This document shows, piece after piece, positions 16,547-26,452 of a stretch of DNA of 64,000 nucleotides. Both the position numbers and the translations under genes were made by a program. Every line of letters starts with the position of its first letter. Positions within the stretch are counted from its first letter, which is position 1. The DNA comes from Paraburkholderia dilworthii (GTDB lineage: Bacteria > Pseudomonadota > Gammaproteobacteria > Burkholderiales > Burkholderiaceae), in contig NZ_AWZT01000006.1 of assembly GCF_000472525.1 (NCBI RefSeq), positions 62,197 to 126,196 on the forward strand, read 5' to 3'. A model generated the notes under the pieces. The model did not search any database. It was not told the origin of the DNA and was given only the letters and a program-made list of their open reading frames with translations.

Positions 16547-18046
16547 ATGAAGCCCGCCACCGGCCGCAAACGCCCTCCCCGTCTCGTTGCCCGTTTCGTT
16601 GCGATTTCGTGGCGCGATCTCGCCGTCTCTTTCGGGCCGATTCTGCTGATTGCCATCGTCGCGATCTGGGTCGCCGTGCGCCTGATCCAGCCGGCGCCGC
16701 CCAGCACGCTCACCATCAGCGCCGGCCCACAAGGCAGCACCTTCTGGACCGCGGCGCAGAAGTACAAGGACATTCTGGCGCGCAACCGAATCACGTTGAA
16801 CGTGCTGCCGTCGGAAGGCTCTCTGCAAAACCTGAAACGGCTGTCGGACCCGAACTCGAACGTCGACGTGGGCTTTGTACAGGACGGTGTCGCCCCCGGC
16901 GCGGCGAGTAGCGGCCTGATGTCACTTGGCAGCGTGTCGTACGTACCGCTCGCGATCTTCTATCACGGGCCGACGGTCGCGCGGCTCTCCGAATTCAAGG
17001 GCCAGCGGCTCGCGGTCGGTGCCGAAGGCAGCGGCACGCGCGAACTGGCGCTCGCGCTTCTGAAGGCGAACGGCATCGAGCCGGGCGGCTCGACCAGACT
17101 GCTGCCGCTTTCCGGCGACGACGCCGCGCAAGCGCTCGTCTCCGGCAAGGTGGACGCGGCTTTCCTCGCCGGTGACTCCGCACAACCCGCAGTCATGGGC
17201 AAGCTTTATCGCACGCCGAACGTGCAGTTCTACGATTTCTCGCAGGCCGACGCATACACACGCCGCTTTCCGTACCTGACACAGCTCGAATTACCGATGG
17301 GCGCTTTCGATCTCGGCAAGAATCTGCCGTCGGCGCCGGTCCACATGGTTGCGCCGACCGCCGAACTGGTAGCGCGCGACTCGCTGCATCCCGCGCTGTC
17401 GGACCTGCTGATCGAGGCCGCGCGCGAAGTGCACGGCAAGGCGAACATCATGCAGCGCGCCGGCGAATTCCCCGCGCCGCTTGCGCATGACTTCCCGATC
17501 AGCGACGACGCCGCGCGCTACTACAAGTCGGGCAAGAGCTTCCTCTACCGCCTGTTGCCGTTCTGGCTCGCGAGCCTCGCCGACCGGTTGCTGGTGGTGG
17601 TCGTGCCGCTCGTCGTGCTGCTGATTCCGGCGCTGCGCCTCGTGCCGTCGCTGTATGCGTGGCGCGTGAAGTCGCGCATCTATCGCTGGTATGGCGCGCT
17701 GATCGCAATCGAGCGCAGCGCGCTCAGCGACCATTCGGCGGCCGAGCGGGCCTCGTTGATGCAACGGCTCGATGCGATCGAAGATTCGGTGAATGGTCTG
17801 AAGATGCCGCTCGCGTATGCCGACCAGTTTTATGTGCTGCGCGAGCACATCGGCTTTGTGCGGGCGAGGCTCACGCAAAGCCGCGATGCCCAACGCGACA
17901 TGTCCACGGAAGACGCAGACGAAAGCGCGGACGGGGACCGGACCGCCGTACCCCAGGCAGGCGACGCCGACATCGCGCCCCCCGCGCCGAACGAAGCCGC
18001 CGAGATCGGCGAAACGCGCGCCGACGACCGCCCCAAACCAGATTGA
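16547..18046 (+). CDS. TAXI family TRAP-type solute-binding protein, membrane-anchored, orphan
   Basis: The 499-residue protein starts with a cytoplasmic Arg/Lys segment and one membrane helix (FGPILLIAIVAIWVAVRLI, about residues 30-48). A TAXI binding domain follows (TLTISAGPQGSTFWTAAQKYKDIL, VGFVQDGVA, GSGTRELALALLKANGI). A second hydrophobic region lies near residues 345-375 (LLVVVVPLVVLLIPAL), then a cytoplasmic helical tail with an acidic end. TRAP binding proteins normally hand a carboxylate or amino acid to DctQM-like membrane subunits. No such subunit gene is near. The double anchoring and cytosolic tail suggest sensing or scaffolding, but this is inference. Confidence 0.85.
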   Translation: MKPATGRKRPPRLVARFVAISWRDLAVSFGPILLIAIVAIWVAVRLIQPAPPSTLTISAGPQGSTFWTAAQKYKDILARNRITLNVLPSEGSLQNLKRLSDPNSNVDVGFVQDGVAPGAASSGLMSLGSVSYVPLAIFYHGPTVARLSEFKGQRLAVGAEGSGTRELALALLKANGIEPGGSTRLLPLSGDDAAQALVSGKVDAAFLAGDSAQPAVMGKLYRTPNVQFYDFSQADAYTRRFPYLTQLELPMGAFDLGKNLPSAPVHMVAPTAELVARDSLHPALSDLLIEAAREVHGKANIMQRAGEFPAPLAHDFPISDDAARYYKSGKSFLYRLLPFWLASLADRLLVVVVPLVVLLIPALRLVPSLYAWRVKSRIYRWYGALIAIERSALSDHSAAERASLMQRLDAIEDSVNGLKMPLAYADQFYVLREHIGFVRARLTQSRDAQRDMSTEDADESADGDRTAVPQAGDADIAPPAPNEAAEIGETRADDRPKPD

Positions 18047-18145
18047 CGGTGCAAGGCGCGACCGCACCGCGTAAGATCATTACAATTCCGACGATCTAGC
18101 AGACGCATCCGCCGATCTGTCGGACAGGCAATTCGGGAGACATAT

Positions 18146-18790
18146 ATGACCGTTGGCATCGACGCCGCGCAGCCGCTGTGGTTTTACGATTTCGTCTCGC
18201 CGTTCACGTATCTGCTGCTGGAGCAACACGATAAATGGCCCGGCTTCGACTTCGTATTCACGCCCGTGGTGCTGAACGACCTGTATCGTCACTGGGGCCA
18301 GCGGCCCGCCTACAGCGTGCCGGCCAAGCGCACCTTCCTGTATCGGCACGCGCTCTTTCGCGCGGAACAACTAGGCATACCGTACAAGATGCCGCCGGCT
18401 CATCCTTTCGACTCGATGAAACCGCTGTTACTCGCCACGGCCGCTCGGGCAGATGTGGTTTGCGTGCGCGAGATTTTCCGCTTCATCTGGCGCGAAGGCC
18501 GCGATCCGTCGACTGAGAACGCATTCGCCGAACTGTGCGAACGCGTGGGCATGCCCGATGGTCCGGATCTCATCAGGAGCGAAGAAGTGAAGGCCCAGTT
18601 GCAGCGCAATACCGCCGACGCGATCCGCCTGGGCGTCTACGGCGTGCCGACCTTCCGCCTGAACGACCAGTTGTTCTGGGGTGAAGACGCATTGCCGATG
18701 GTGCTGTACTGCGCACGCACGCCGAACTGGCTGGAATCGAGCGAAGTGAAGCGGATCAGCGCGCTGCCGTCGGGTTTGGCCGAGATCTGA
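18146..18790 (+). CDS. DsbA-like 2-hydroxychromene-2-carboxylate isomerase / GST-kappa family protein
   Basis: Of 214 residues, the start PLWFYDFVSPFTYLLLEQ matches the FDxxSPxSY opening of the family, with serine in the active position. YSVPAKRTFLYRHALFRAEQLGIPYKMPPAHPFDSM is the helical insertion. The closing GVYGVPTFRLNDQLFWGEDAL is the thioredoxin-fold cis-proline loop. These glutathione-dependent enzymes isomerise ring-cleavage products such as 2-hydroxychromene-2-carboxylate. No naphthalene-type genes are nearby, so the true substrate is open. A start at 18146 has GGGAG about eight bases upstream. Confidence 0.82.
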   Translation: MTVGIDAAQPLWFYDFVSPFTYLLLEQHDKWPGFDFVFTPVVLNDLYRHWGQRPAYSVPAKRTFLYRHALFRAEQLGIPYKMPPAHPFDSMKPLLLATAARADVVCVREIFRFIWREGRDPSTENAFAELCERVGMPDGPDLIRSEEVKAQLQRNTADAIRLGVYGVPTFRLNDQLFWGEDALPMVLYCARTPNWLESSEVKRISALPSGLAEI

Positions 18791-18996
18791 GTGTTCAGCG
18801 CGCTGGCGTGCGCGCGGCGCGCCGAGTGCTGCTGATGCCGGTCATACCGCGCCCGCTATGGCGGCCGAAGTGCAATCGGCCCTAAGGTTATAACCTTTGC
18901 GCCGTGCATGATCCGCGCGCTGATTGCCTCTCGCGCGAGGCTGTCTCCCGGGCGGTTCGACACGTCGTCCGATCGACTTCGCCTCGCCTCCTTATC

Positions 18997-19962
18997 ATGG
19001 ATGACACCGCCGCCTCCCTCGATATCTGGCTTGTGCGCGTGCTGCGCACGCTGCTCGTCGAGCGCAGCGTCACGCAAACCGCGCTGCGTCTGAACCAGAC
19101 CCAGCCGGCAATCAGCACCGCGCTGCGCAAGCTGCGCGAGACGCTGAACGACCCGATTCTCGTGCGCGGCAAGTCGGGCATGGTGCCGACCGAATATGGC
19201 GAATCGCTGCTCGCTTCAGCGCAACGAGTGCTGCGCGAGGTGGATTTCGTCGCCACGCCGCACGGCGATTTCGATCCCGGCCGTTCGCGCCGCACCTTCC
19301 GCGTAGCCGCGCCGGATTATCTGAACGACTTCTTCATGCCGACCGTGATCGCGCAGTTTCGCGAGGCGGCGCCGCACGCGCGGCTCGAAATCGATTCGCT
19401 GAGCCCGATGCTCGACCATTCCGCCGCACTCGATGCGGGCGAGCTCGACCTTGTGATCGGCAACTGGCCGAAGCCCGATTCGCGTTTCGAGCGCATCGAT
19501 CTATTCTCCGACACCGTTGTGTGTTTGATGCGTGCCGACCATCCGTTGACGCGCTCGCCGCTCACGCGCGACGCATATCTCGCGGCGCCGCATCTCGCGC
19601 CGACTCCGTATAGCGGCGCGCGCGGGGGCGCCATCGACATTGGGTTCGCGCGCGCACGCGCTGAGCGGCGCATCGTTGCTACGCTGCCGTACTTCGGCCT
19701 TGTACCGCAAACGCTGCTGCAATCGGATCTGATCTTCACGACGACGCGGCGCTTTGCGACTCACTACGCGAGCATTCTGCCGCTAGCGGTCGTCGAGGCG
19801 CCGATTCCGTTTCCGCGTATCAAGTGCTACCAGATGTGGCATCCGCAGCCGGATCGGCCTAGTGATCTCGGCTGGCTGCGCGCGTTGATGTCGCAGGTGT
19901 CGGACGGGTTGGTCGCGCAGAAGGTTAGGCGCGCGAAGCGCGTGCGGTACGGGTCGGGTTGA
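18997..19962 (+). CDS. LysR-type transcriptional regulator (NodD/SyrM-like)
   Basis: Starting at the ATG at 18997 the protein has 321 residues. Its helix-turn-helix is DIWLVRVLRTLLVERSVTQTALRLNQTQPAISTALRKLRETLNDPILVRG. The effector domain begins RRTFRVAAPDYLNDFFMPTVIAQFREAAPHARLEI. The phrasing LNQTQPAIS and DPILVRGKSGMVPT is that of the subgroup that includes NodD and SyrM-like regulators. No obvious target operon adjoins it, except perhaps the isomerase gene upstream in the same direction. Its ligand is unknown. Confidence 0.85.
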   Translation: MDDTAASLDIWLVRVLRTLLVERSVTQTALRLNQTQPAISTALRKLRETLNDPILVRGKSGMVPTEYGESLLASAQRVLREVDFVATPHGDFDPGRSRRTFRVAAPDYLNDFFMPTVIAQFREAAPHARLEIDSLSPMLDHSAALDAGELDLVIGNWPKPDSRFERIDLFSDTVVCLMRADHPLTRSPLTRDAYLAAPHLAPTPYSGARGGAIDIGFARARAERRIVATLPYFGLVPQTLLQSDLIFTTTRRFATHYASILPLAVVEAPIPFPRIKCYQMWHPQPDRPSDLGWLRALMSQVSDGLVAQKVRRAKRVRYGSG

Positions 19963-20082
19963 GGGTGTGGGGGACGCTGGCGGCGAGTACGCTTCGGGCG
20001 CTCAACGCGGCACAGGTGATCGGCGTGATTGGTGTAATTGGTGTGGTTCACGCAGCTAAGGTGGCCCAGTGATTAAGGCATC

Positions 20083-20682
20083 TCAGACGTTTGTCGCTAC
20101 ACGTTCAAATACAGCTTGCTTTCCACTGCGCGCCGCGGCCTCTGCCGTCGCTTGCCGCCCGCGAACCTGCAGCAATTCGGCGCACACCGCCACGGCGATC
20201 ATCGCGGGCGCTTTATCGACGATGCCCGACACACCGATCGGACACGTCATCTGCTGCAACCGTTCCAGTTCCACGCCACGCGCGAGCAAACGCCGCTCGA
20301 ACTTCACGCGTTTCGTCTTCGAACCGATCATGCCGAAGTAGCTGAAATCGCGCCGTCGCATGATGCGTTCAGCGAGCGAAAAATCGAGCGCATGGTTATG
20401 CGTCATCACCAGAAACCAGGCGCCGGGCGGCGCTGTATCGACGATCGCGTCGGGCGTGTCGGTCGCTTCGATCTGCACGTTCGCGGGCGTTTCGTCGGGG
20501 AACAGTTCGTCGCGCCCGTCGACCCACTGAACCACGCACGGCAGATTGCCGAGCAACTGGATAAGCGCATGACCCACATGCCCCGCGCCGAACAGCACGA
20601 TATGCATGGGCGCGGGATGCGGTGCGCCGATTGCGCTGCGCCGGCCGATCTTGATCGAAGAGCAGTGGTTCATCGCGTTCAT
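20083..20682 (-). CDS. xdhC: XdhC-like molybdenum-cofactor chaperone lacking its N-terminal domain
   Basis: The ATG at 20682 overlaps the xdhB stop (ATGA), giving 199 residues. Only the C-terminal Rossmann domain is present: MHIVLFGAGHVGHALIQLLG, WFLVMTHNHALDFSLAERIM, FSYFGMIGSKTKRVKFERRL and MTCPIGVSGIVDKAPAMIAVAV. XdhC proteins are usually about 300 residues or more. The missing N-terminal CoxI-like domain holds cysteines used to bind and sulfurate molybdopterin. About 25 odd residues (MNAMNHCSSIKIGRRSAIG) replace it, suggesting an internal deletion. The chaperone may be partly or wholly inactive, or a second copy may serve the enzyme. Confidence 0.8.
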   Translation of the reverse strand: MNAMNHCSSIKIGRRSAIGAPHPAPMHIVLFGAGHVGHALIQLLGNLPCVVQWVDGRDELFPDETPANVQIEATDTPDAIVDTAPPGAWFLVMTHNHALDFSLAERIMRRRDFSYFGMIGSKTKRVKFERRLLARGVELERLQQMTCPIGVSGIVDKAPAMIAVAVCAELLQVRGRQATAEAAARSGKQAVFERVATNV

Positions 20683-23054
20683 TTCTCCGAATACTTCGCC
20701 GCTGATGCCGCAGCTCGCACCGAACCGATCGCTTTGAGGATTTCTTCGCTGGTGGCGGGTGCATTGAGCGGCGGATTCACACGATGATCGCCCACTGCGG
20801 ACACCGCATCGCGAATCGCAAAGAACACCGAGAACGGCAAGAGCAACGGCGGCTCGCCAGTCGCTTTTGAGCGATGGATGCTGTCCTCCGCATTACGGTT
20901 CTTAAACAGACGCACATTGAAAACGGGCGGCGTATCGTTGACCGTGGGAATCTTGTAGGTGGACGGCGCGTGAGTCATCAGCTTGCCGCCGGCGTTCCAC
21001 CACAGTTCCTCGGTGGTGAGCCAACCCATGCCCTGAATGAAGGCGCCTTCCACCTGGCCGATATCGAGCGCCGGATTCAGCGACGCGCCCACATCATGCA
21101 GCCCGTCGGCGCGCAGCACGCGCATCTCGCCGGTCAGCGTGTCGATCACCACCTCGGACACGGCTGCGCCATACGAGTAGTAGTAGAACGGCCGGCCTTG
21201 CAGCTTCGCCTGATCCCAGTAGAGTTTCGGCGTCGCGTAAAAACCGTCGGACCACAGCTGGATTCGCGCAAGGTAAGCCTTGGCGATTACTTCCTCGAAC
21301 GGCACTACCGCCTCCCCGACCATCACGCGACCATGCGCGAAGCGCACATCACACGCGTTGACTTCGCCCACGCCGAAACGCTCGGCGGCAAACGCCGCGA
21401 GCCGTTCGCGCAACTGACGCGCGGCGTCCTGCGCGGCCTTGCCATTCAGATCGGAACCCGTCGAAGCTGCTGTCGCCGACGTATTGGCAACCTTGCTCGT
21501 ATCGGTTGCGGTCACGCGAATCCGATTGAAACCCACACCCAGTTCATGCGCGACGACCTGTGCGACTTTCGTGTTCAGGCCCTGGCCCATTTCGGTGCCG
21601 CCGTGATTCACGAGCACGGAACCGTCGGTATAGATATGCACGAGCGCGCCGGCCTGATTGAAGTGCGTGACGTTGAACGCAATGCCGAACTTCACTGGCG
21701 TGAGTGCGAGGCCTTTCTTCAGCACCTCGTTGTTCGCGTTGAATTCATTGATCGCCACGCGGCGCGCGCGATATTCGCTGGTCGCTTCGAGTTCGTCGAT
21801 CAGTTCGTGAATCACGTTGTCTTCGACGATCTGGCCATACGGCGTCTGATTGCGCTCGGTCTTGCCATACAGATTGCGGCGGCGTACGTCGAGCGAATCC
21901 TCGCCGATCGAGCGCGCCACGTTGTCCATGATGTATTCGATCGCGAACGCGCCTTGCGGACCGCCGAAGCCGCGAAACGCGGTGTTCGATTGCGTGTTGG
22001 TCTTGCCGCAAAAACCGTCGATCGTCACATCCGAAAGCCAGTATGCGTTATCGAAGTGGCACAGCGCGCGCGTCATCACCGGGCCGGACAGGTCGGCTGA
22101 AAAACCGCAGCGCGAGGTCATGTCGACGGCAACGCCTTCAATGACACCCTTGTCGTCGAAGCCCACTTCATACGTGTAGTGGAAATCGTGGCGCTTGCCC
22201 GTGACCATCATGTCGTCGTCGCGGTCCGGACGCAGTTTGACGGGGCACAGCAGCTTCCATGCGGCGAGCGCCGCGCAGCACGCGAAGAGCCCCGACTGCG
22301 ACTCCTTGCCGCCGAAGCCGCCACCCATTCTCCGGCATTCGATCAGCACGTTATGCGACGCAATGCCCAACGCGTGAGCAACGAGGTGCTGCATTTCAGT
22401 TGGATGCTGCGTCGAACAATAGACGTGCATCCCGTCGTCGTCCTTTGGCACCGCATACGAAATCTGCCCTTCCAGATAGAACTGCTCCTGACCGCCGAGC
22501 AGCATCTCGCCAGCCTCACGATGCGCGGCGCGTGCGATCTTCGTGCCGGCCTCGCCGCGCGCGAGCTTCATCGGCGGCAACACATGCTGGTTGGCGGCAC
22601 GCGCCTGCTGCGCGGTCAGAATTGCAGGCAATTCCTCGTAGACGATCTCCGCGCGGCGTGCGGCAAGCCGTGCAGTCTCGTGCGACGTCGCGACCACGAT
22701 GAATACCGGCTGGCCGACGTACTGCACAGTGCCGTCGGCGAGAATCGGATCGTCGCCGTGGACGATGGGCGCGACATCGTTGGCGCCGGGAATATCGTCC
22801 GCGGTAAAAATAGCGACCACGCCAGACGTCGCACGCACTTTATCGAGCGACATGGAAACGATCCTGGCATGCGCCTTGGTCGACAGGCCGAGTGCGGCGT
22901 GCAACGTGCCCGCGACTGTCGGGATGTCGTCGGTGTAAGTGGCGCGGCCGCTCACATGCAAATGCGCGGATTCATGCGGACGCGAGACGTGGACCTGCGT
23001 GAAGTCGTCGAGCGCCTGAGCGTCTTTCAGGAATGGTTCGGCGTGCTGATTCAT
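20679..23054 (-). CDS. xdhB: Xanthine dehydrogenase, molybdopterin-binding large subunit
   Basis: The 791-residue protein matches the large subunit throughout. It has YTDDIPTVAGTLHAALGLSTKAHARI near the start, ECRRMGGGFGGKES and NTAFRGFGGPQG (molybdopterin and substrate loops, with the substrate arginine), TEMGQGLNTKVAQV, and SKATGEPPLLLPFSVF with the catalytic Glu734. It oxidises hypoxanthine and xanthine to urate in the cytoplasm as a partner of XdhA. It lies 41 bp downstream of xdhA and overlaps xdhC by four bases, so all three are one transcript. Confidence 0.96.
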   Translation of the reverse strand: MNQHAEPFLKDAQALDDFTQVHVSRPHESAHLHVSGRATYTDDIPTVAGTLHAALGLSTKAHARIVSMSLDKVRATSGVVAIFTADDIPGANDVAPIVHGDDPILADGTVQYVGQPVFIVVATSHETARLAARRAEIVYEELPAILTAQQARAANQHVLPPMKLARGEAGTKIARAAHREAGEMLLGGQEQFYLEGQISYAVPKDDDGMHVYCSTQHPTEMQHLVAHALGIASHNVLIECRRMGGGFGGKESQSGLFACCAALAAWKLLCPVKLRPDRDDDMMVTGKRHDFHYTYEVGFDDKGVIEGVAVDMTSRCGFSADLSGPVMTRALCHFDNAYWLSDVTIDGFCGKTNTQSNTAFRGFGGPQGAFAIEYIMDNVARSIGEDSLDVRRRNLYGKTERNQTPYGQIVEDNVIHELIDELEATSEYRARRVAINEFNANNEVLKKGLALTPVKFGIAFNVTHFNQAGALVHIYTDGSVLVNHGGTEMGQGLNTKVAQVVAHELGVGFNRIRVTATDTSKVANTSATAASTGSDLNGKAAQDAARQLRERLAAFAAERFGVGEVNACDVRFAHGRVMVGEAVVPFEEVIAKAYLARIQLWSDGFYATPKLYWDQAKLQGRPFYYYSYGAAVSEVVIDTLTGEMRVLRADGLHDVGASLNPALDIGQVEGAFIQGMGWLTTEELWWNAGGKLMTHAPSTYKIPTVNDTPPVFNVRLFKNRNAEDSIHRSKATGEPPLLLPFSVFFAIRDAVSAVGDHRVNPPLNAPATSEEILKAIGSVRAAASAAKYSEK

Positions 23055-23095
23055 TGTGTTCTCCGTATTCTTCGTGCGCTTTGCGCTCTCGCGCG

Positions 23096-24649
23096 TCAGG
23101 CGTTGGCTGCGGCGTGGCCACTGACCCCAAAATCGGCTGGCGCGCAGGCTGCGGCCACCGCGCGCACATCCAGCGCGCTTTTCGGCAACGGATTGTCTGG
23201 ACGCGTTTCGAGCCAGAAGCGGTACAACGTGTTCTTCGCAGCTTCAAGACGATAGTTGCTGGTCGCGCGCATATCGGAGAGCGGCGCATAGTCGTTGCCG
23301 AGCGCGAGCATCGCGGCCTGCGCGGTGGCTTGGTGCCACTCGGCGTCGCGCAGCACGGCTTCTGCATGCGTTGCGCGCTTCGGTGTCGCCGCCATGCCGC
23401 CGAACGCGATGCGCGGCTCGCGAACCGCGCTGCCGTCCGCGATAAACGAGAACGCGGCACAGACCGCGGAGATGTCCGAGTCGAAACGCTTGGACAGCTT
23501 GTACGTGCGGAATTGCAGGTTCTCGCGCGCGCCTGTGCGAGTCGGCACCTTCAAACCGACGACGAACTCGTGCTCCGCCATATCCTTCTTCTGATATGCG
23601 AGGTACAGGTCTTCGAGCGGCATTTCGCGTTCAGTCGAGCCGCCGCGCACGATCACGCGCGCGCCGAGCACGATGAGGCCGGGCATCGAATCGCCGATCG
23701 GCGAGCCGTTGGCGATATTGCCGCCGAGCGTGCCCGCGTTGCGAATGGGCAGCGATGCAAAGCGTTGCCACATTTCGGTGAGCTCGGGATACTGTTTCGC
23801 GAGCTCCGCGTAGGCGTTTTCGACGGTCACACCCGCGCCGATCTCGATCCAGTCGCCCCGCGTTTCGAGCTTCTGCAACTCGCCGATCCGCCCGACGTAG
23901 ACCACATTGCCGAGTTCGCGCATCTGCTTGGTGACCCACAGGCCAATGTCCGTGCTGCCCGCGAGAATGCGCGTGGCCGGCTCCGCTTCCTTGATTTGCG
24001 CGAGGGCTTCGACGGTGCGCGGTGCGTCGAAATGCTGACCGGCGTGCTCGTAGCGAAACGTGTCGTCGCGCTCCAGTGTGGCGAGTGTGCCTGCGAGCGC
24101 CGCCACGTCCACCGGTGCTTTCGGCGCGGGCGCTTCGAACATGCGTACCGCTGCATCCACGATCGGCCGATAGCCGGTACAGCGGCACAGATTGCCCGTC
24201 AGCGCATTGCTGATCGCTTCGCGCGAGGGCACCGTCCGATTCGCGCAGCTATGCTCGTGACCGTGCTTTTCGTAGAGCGACCACATCGACATCACGAAGC
24301 CCGGCGTGCAGAAACCGCATTGCGAGCCGTGGCATTCCACCATCGCCTGCTGGACGGGATGCAGCGAACCATCCGGCTGGCGCAGATCTTCGACTGTGAA
24401 GAGCGCCTTGCCGTCGAGCGTCGCCATGAACTGGATGCATGCATTGACCGCCTTGAAGTCGACGCCGCCAGCGTCATTGCGCTCGCCAATGACGACCGTG
24501 CAGGCGCCGCAATCGCCCTCGGCGCAGCCTTCCTTGGTGCCGGTGCAGTGCGCGTCCTCACGCAGATACTGCAAGACCGTGCGGGTGACGGGCGCGTCCT
24601 TGATCTCGCGGATCGCGTTGCGGTGGTAGAAGCGAATCGGCTCAGTCAT
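23096..24649 (-). CDS. xdhA: Xanthine dehydrogenase, iron-sulfur/FAD small subunit
   Basis: The 517-residue protein carries a plant-type [2Fe-2S] cluster (GCAEGDCGACTV, Cys42, 47, 50 and Cys71). A second helical [2Fe-2S] site follows (CGFCTPGFVMS and LCRCTGYRPI). Next are an FAD-binding domain (ILAGSTDIGLWVTKQMRELG, GGNIANGSPIGDSMP) and a C-terminal CO-dehydrogenase flavoprotein-like domain. Electrons from the molybdenum site pass through the clusters to FAD and NAD. It is the first gene of xdhABC. Confidence 0.96.
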   Translation of the reverse strand: MTEPIRFYHRNAIREIKDAPVTRTVLQYLREDAHCTGTKEGCAEGDCGACTVVIGERNDAGGVDFKAVNACIQFMATLDGKALFTVEDLRQPDGSLHPVQQAMVECHGSQCGFCTPGFVMSMWSLYEKHGHEHSCANRTVPSREAISNALTGNLCRCTGYRPIVDAAVRMFEAPAPKAPVDVAALAGTLATLERDDTFRYEHAGQHFDAPRTVEALAQIKEAEPATRILAGSTDIGLWVTKQMRELGNVVYVGRIGELQKLETRGDWIEIGAGVTVENAYAELAKQYPELTEMWQRFASLPIRNAGTLGGNIANGSPIGDSMPGLIVLGARVIVRGGSTEREMPLEDLYLAYQKKDMAEHEFVVGLKVPTRTGARENLQFRTYKLSKRFDSDISAVCAAFSFIADGSAVREPRIAFGGMAATPKRATHAEAVLRDAEWHQATAQAAMLALGNDYAPLSDMRATSNYRLEAAKNTLYRFWLETRPDNPLPKSALDVRAVAAACAPADFGVSGHAAANA

Positions 24650-25025
24650 GTCTCGTTGCTCTCGGATGTTCTTGGTGCCGCGGGGATGGTTCGAAAACTA
24701 TCACCGTCAATAAATACAACCCATAGCGTGGATCGCATGCGGGACATACTCACAAAGCGATATTGAGATGGATTTCGCGCGATGTTGGCTTATGTTGGGC
24801 TGACTGTTTTGAGTTGTTTTGTAGCCAATTAACGATATCTCGCCATTTTTTCGGAGCCTGCGGACCGTTCTGCACAGGCAAAAACATTCCTTGAAGCCCT
24901 GAACGCCTCACTATGCGGGCGCCCGAACCCACTTTAGTCCCGTGAATTATTAAGCAGATCCTGCAAGAGAATCGGTTCCGTGGGAAAATCACGGCTTTCC
25001 GCCGTTTTCAAGTCTCGTTTTCCCC
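24650..25025. other. Divergent promoter region of xdhABC and an MFS gene
   Basis: About 376 bp, AT-richer than the flanks (24690-24960). No gene is convincing; an 80-codon frame at 24750-24992 has no ribosome binding site. It must hold both promoters and any purine-responsive operator, but I could not fix hexamers. Confidence 0.4.
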
Positions 25026-26237
25026 ATGTCCACCGACTCAGCGACACCAAGCAGCGAATTTTCGACCACTTTGCAGATTATCCCGGTCGTCTTTTTTACC
25101 TTTCTTTGCTACCTGACGATCGGCATTCCGCTGGCCGTGCTGCCGGGCTACGTCCACGATGACCTCGGCTACAGCGCCGTACTCGCGGGCGCCGCAATCA
25201 GCGTTCAATATCTCGCGACGCTGGCCTCGCGGCCACTCGCGGGACGCTCGGCGGATACCTTGGGGCCGAAGCGCACGGTCTCGATTGGCTTGCTCGGTTG
25301 CGGCGCGAGCGGGATTCTTCTGTTGCTGGCCGTTTTATGCGGACGCTGGCCCGCGCCGAGCCTTGCGCTCCTCGTGTGCAGCCGGCTCGTGCTCGGATTC
25401 GGCGAAAGCCTGTGCGGCACCGGCGCGATTCTGTGGGGAATCGGTCGGGTGGGCACGAGCAACAACGCCCGCGTGATCTCGTGGAACGGGATTGCCACAT
25501 ATGGCGCGTTGGCAGTCGGCGCGCCGCTCGGCGTTGCGATTGAGCGCACGGTAGGCTTTGCGGCGCTGGGCATTCTAGTCATTCTGCTGGCGGCGCTCGG
25601 CTTTTATCTCGCGCGGCCGATGGCGCCTGTGCCGATCGTGCACGGCGAGCGGATGTCGTATCGAAGCGTATTCACACGCGTCCTGCCGCACGGCATTGGC
25701 CTCGCGCTCGGCTCGGCCGGTTTTGGATCGATTGCAACGTTCATCACGTTGTTCTATGCGGCGAAGCAGTGGCCGAACGCGGCGCTGTCGCTGACGGTGT
25801 TCGGCACGCTGTTTATCGGCGCGCGGCTGCTGTTTGCCAACACGATCAAGACGTATGGTGGCTTCCGCGTCGCGATTGCCTCGTTCTCGTTTGAGTGTGT
25901 CGGCTTGTTGATGCTGTGGCTCGCGCCTGAGCCGCATATTGCGCTCGCGGGAGCAGCCTTGACCGGATTCGGGTTTGCGTTGGTGTTTCCGGCGCTTGGT
26001 GTCGAGGCGGTGGGTCTTGTGCCACCGGCTAGCCGCGGCGCGGCTTTGTCGGCTTATTCGGTATTTCTGGATTTGTCTCTCGGGATTACAGGTCCGTTGG
26101 CCGGGTACATTGCCGGCGAGTTTGGATATGGGTCGGTGTTTCTGTTTGCGGCGATTGCCGCTGCCGCGGCTGTGGGGCTTTCTGCTTTTCTTTATCTTCG
26201 GGATGTGAAGGTCGGGAAGATGCCTGCGGCGCTTTGA
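25026..26237 (+). CDS. MFS transporter, YhhS/YfcJ-like
   Basis: The 403-residue protein has twelve hydrophobic segments and the MFS loop [25 protein letters not shown] after helix 2. [28 protein letters not shown] in helix 4 is typical of the YhhS/YfcJ group of arabinose-efflux-like transporters. It diverges from xdhABC, which makes import or export of a purine or related compound conceivable, but the family gives no direct support for that. The C-terminus is short and basic. Confidence 0.85.
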   Translation: MSTDSATPSSEFSTTLQIIPVVFFTFLCYLTIGIPLAVLPGYVHDDLGYSAVLAGAAISVQYLATLASRPLAGRSADTLGPKRTVSIGLLGCGASGILLLLAVLCGRWPAPSLALLVCSRLVLGFGESLCGTGAILWGIGRVGTSNNARVISWNGIATYGALAVGAPLGVAIERTVGFAALGILVILLAALGFYLARPMAPVPIVHGERMSYRSVFTRVLPHGIGLALGSAGFGSIATFITLFYAAKQWPNAALSLTVFGTLFIGARLLFANTIKTYGGFRVAIASFSFECVGLLMLWLAPEPHIALAGAALTGFGFALVFPALGVEAVGLVPPASRGAALSAYSVFLDLSLGITGPLAGYIAGEFGYGSVFLFAAIAAAAAVGLSAFLYLRDVKVGKMPAAL

Positions 26238-26452
26238 GCTGTTTTTCGGCTTAGCGCGCTAGCTTATAAGTGAGTTCACTGGCTCGGGCAAGGCACTGGT
26301 ATAGCCCGAGCCGTTCCTACGGCGAGCGTGCAAACGCCCGAGCTTGCCCGCCAGCCAACGTCACCGACGGTTCGAAGAGCGACGGCTGCGCGCAGCACAC
26401 AAGCGCAACGCTAGCAGCCCGCCCTGACTTCGAAAAACCGGCAGCGAGAAAC

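Noticed and set aside
22179..24766. Long plus-strand frames (358 and 577 codons) over xdhB and xdhA
   Set aside because: They are antisense reflections of clearly real genes, with unnatural composition and no ribosome binding sites.
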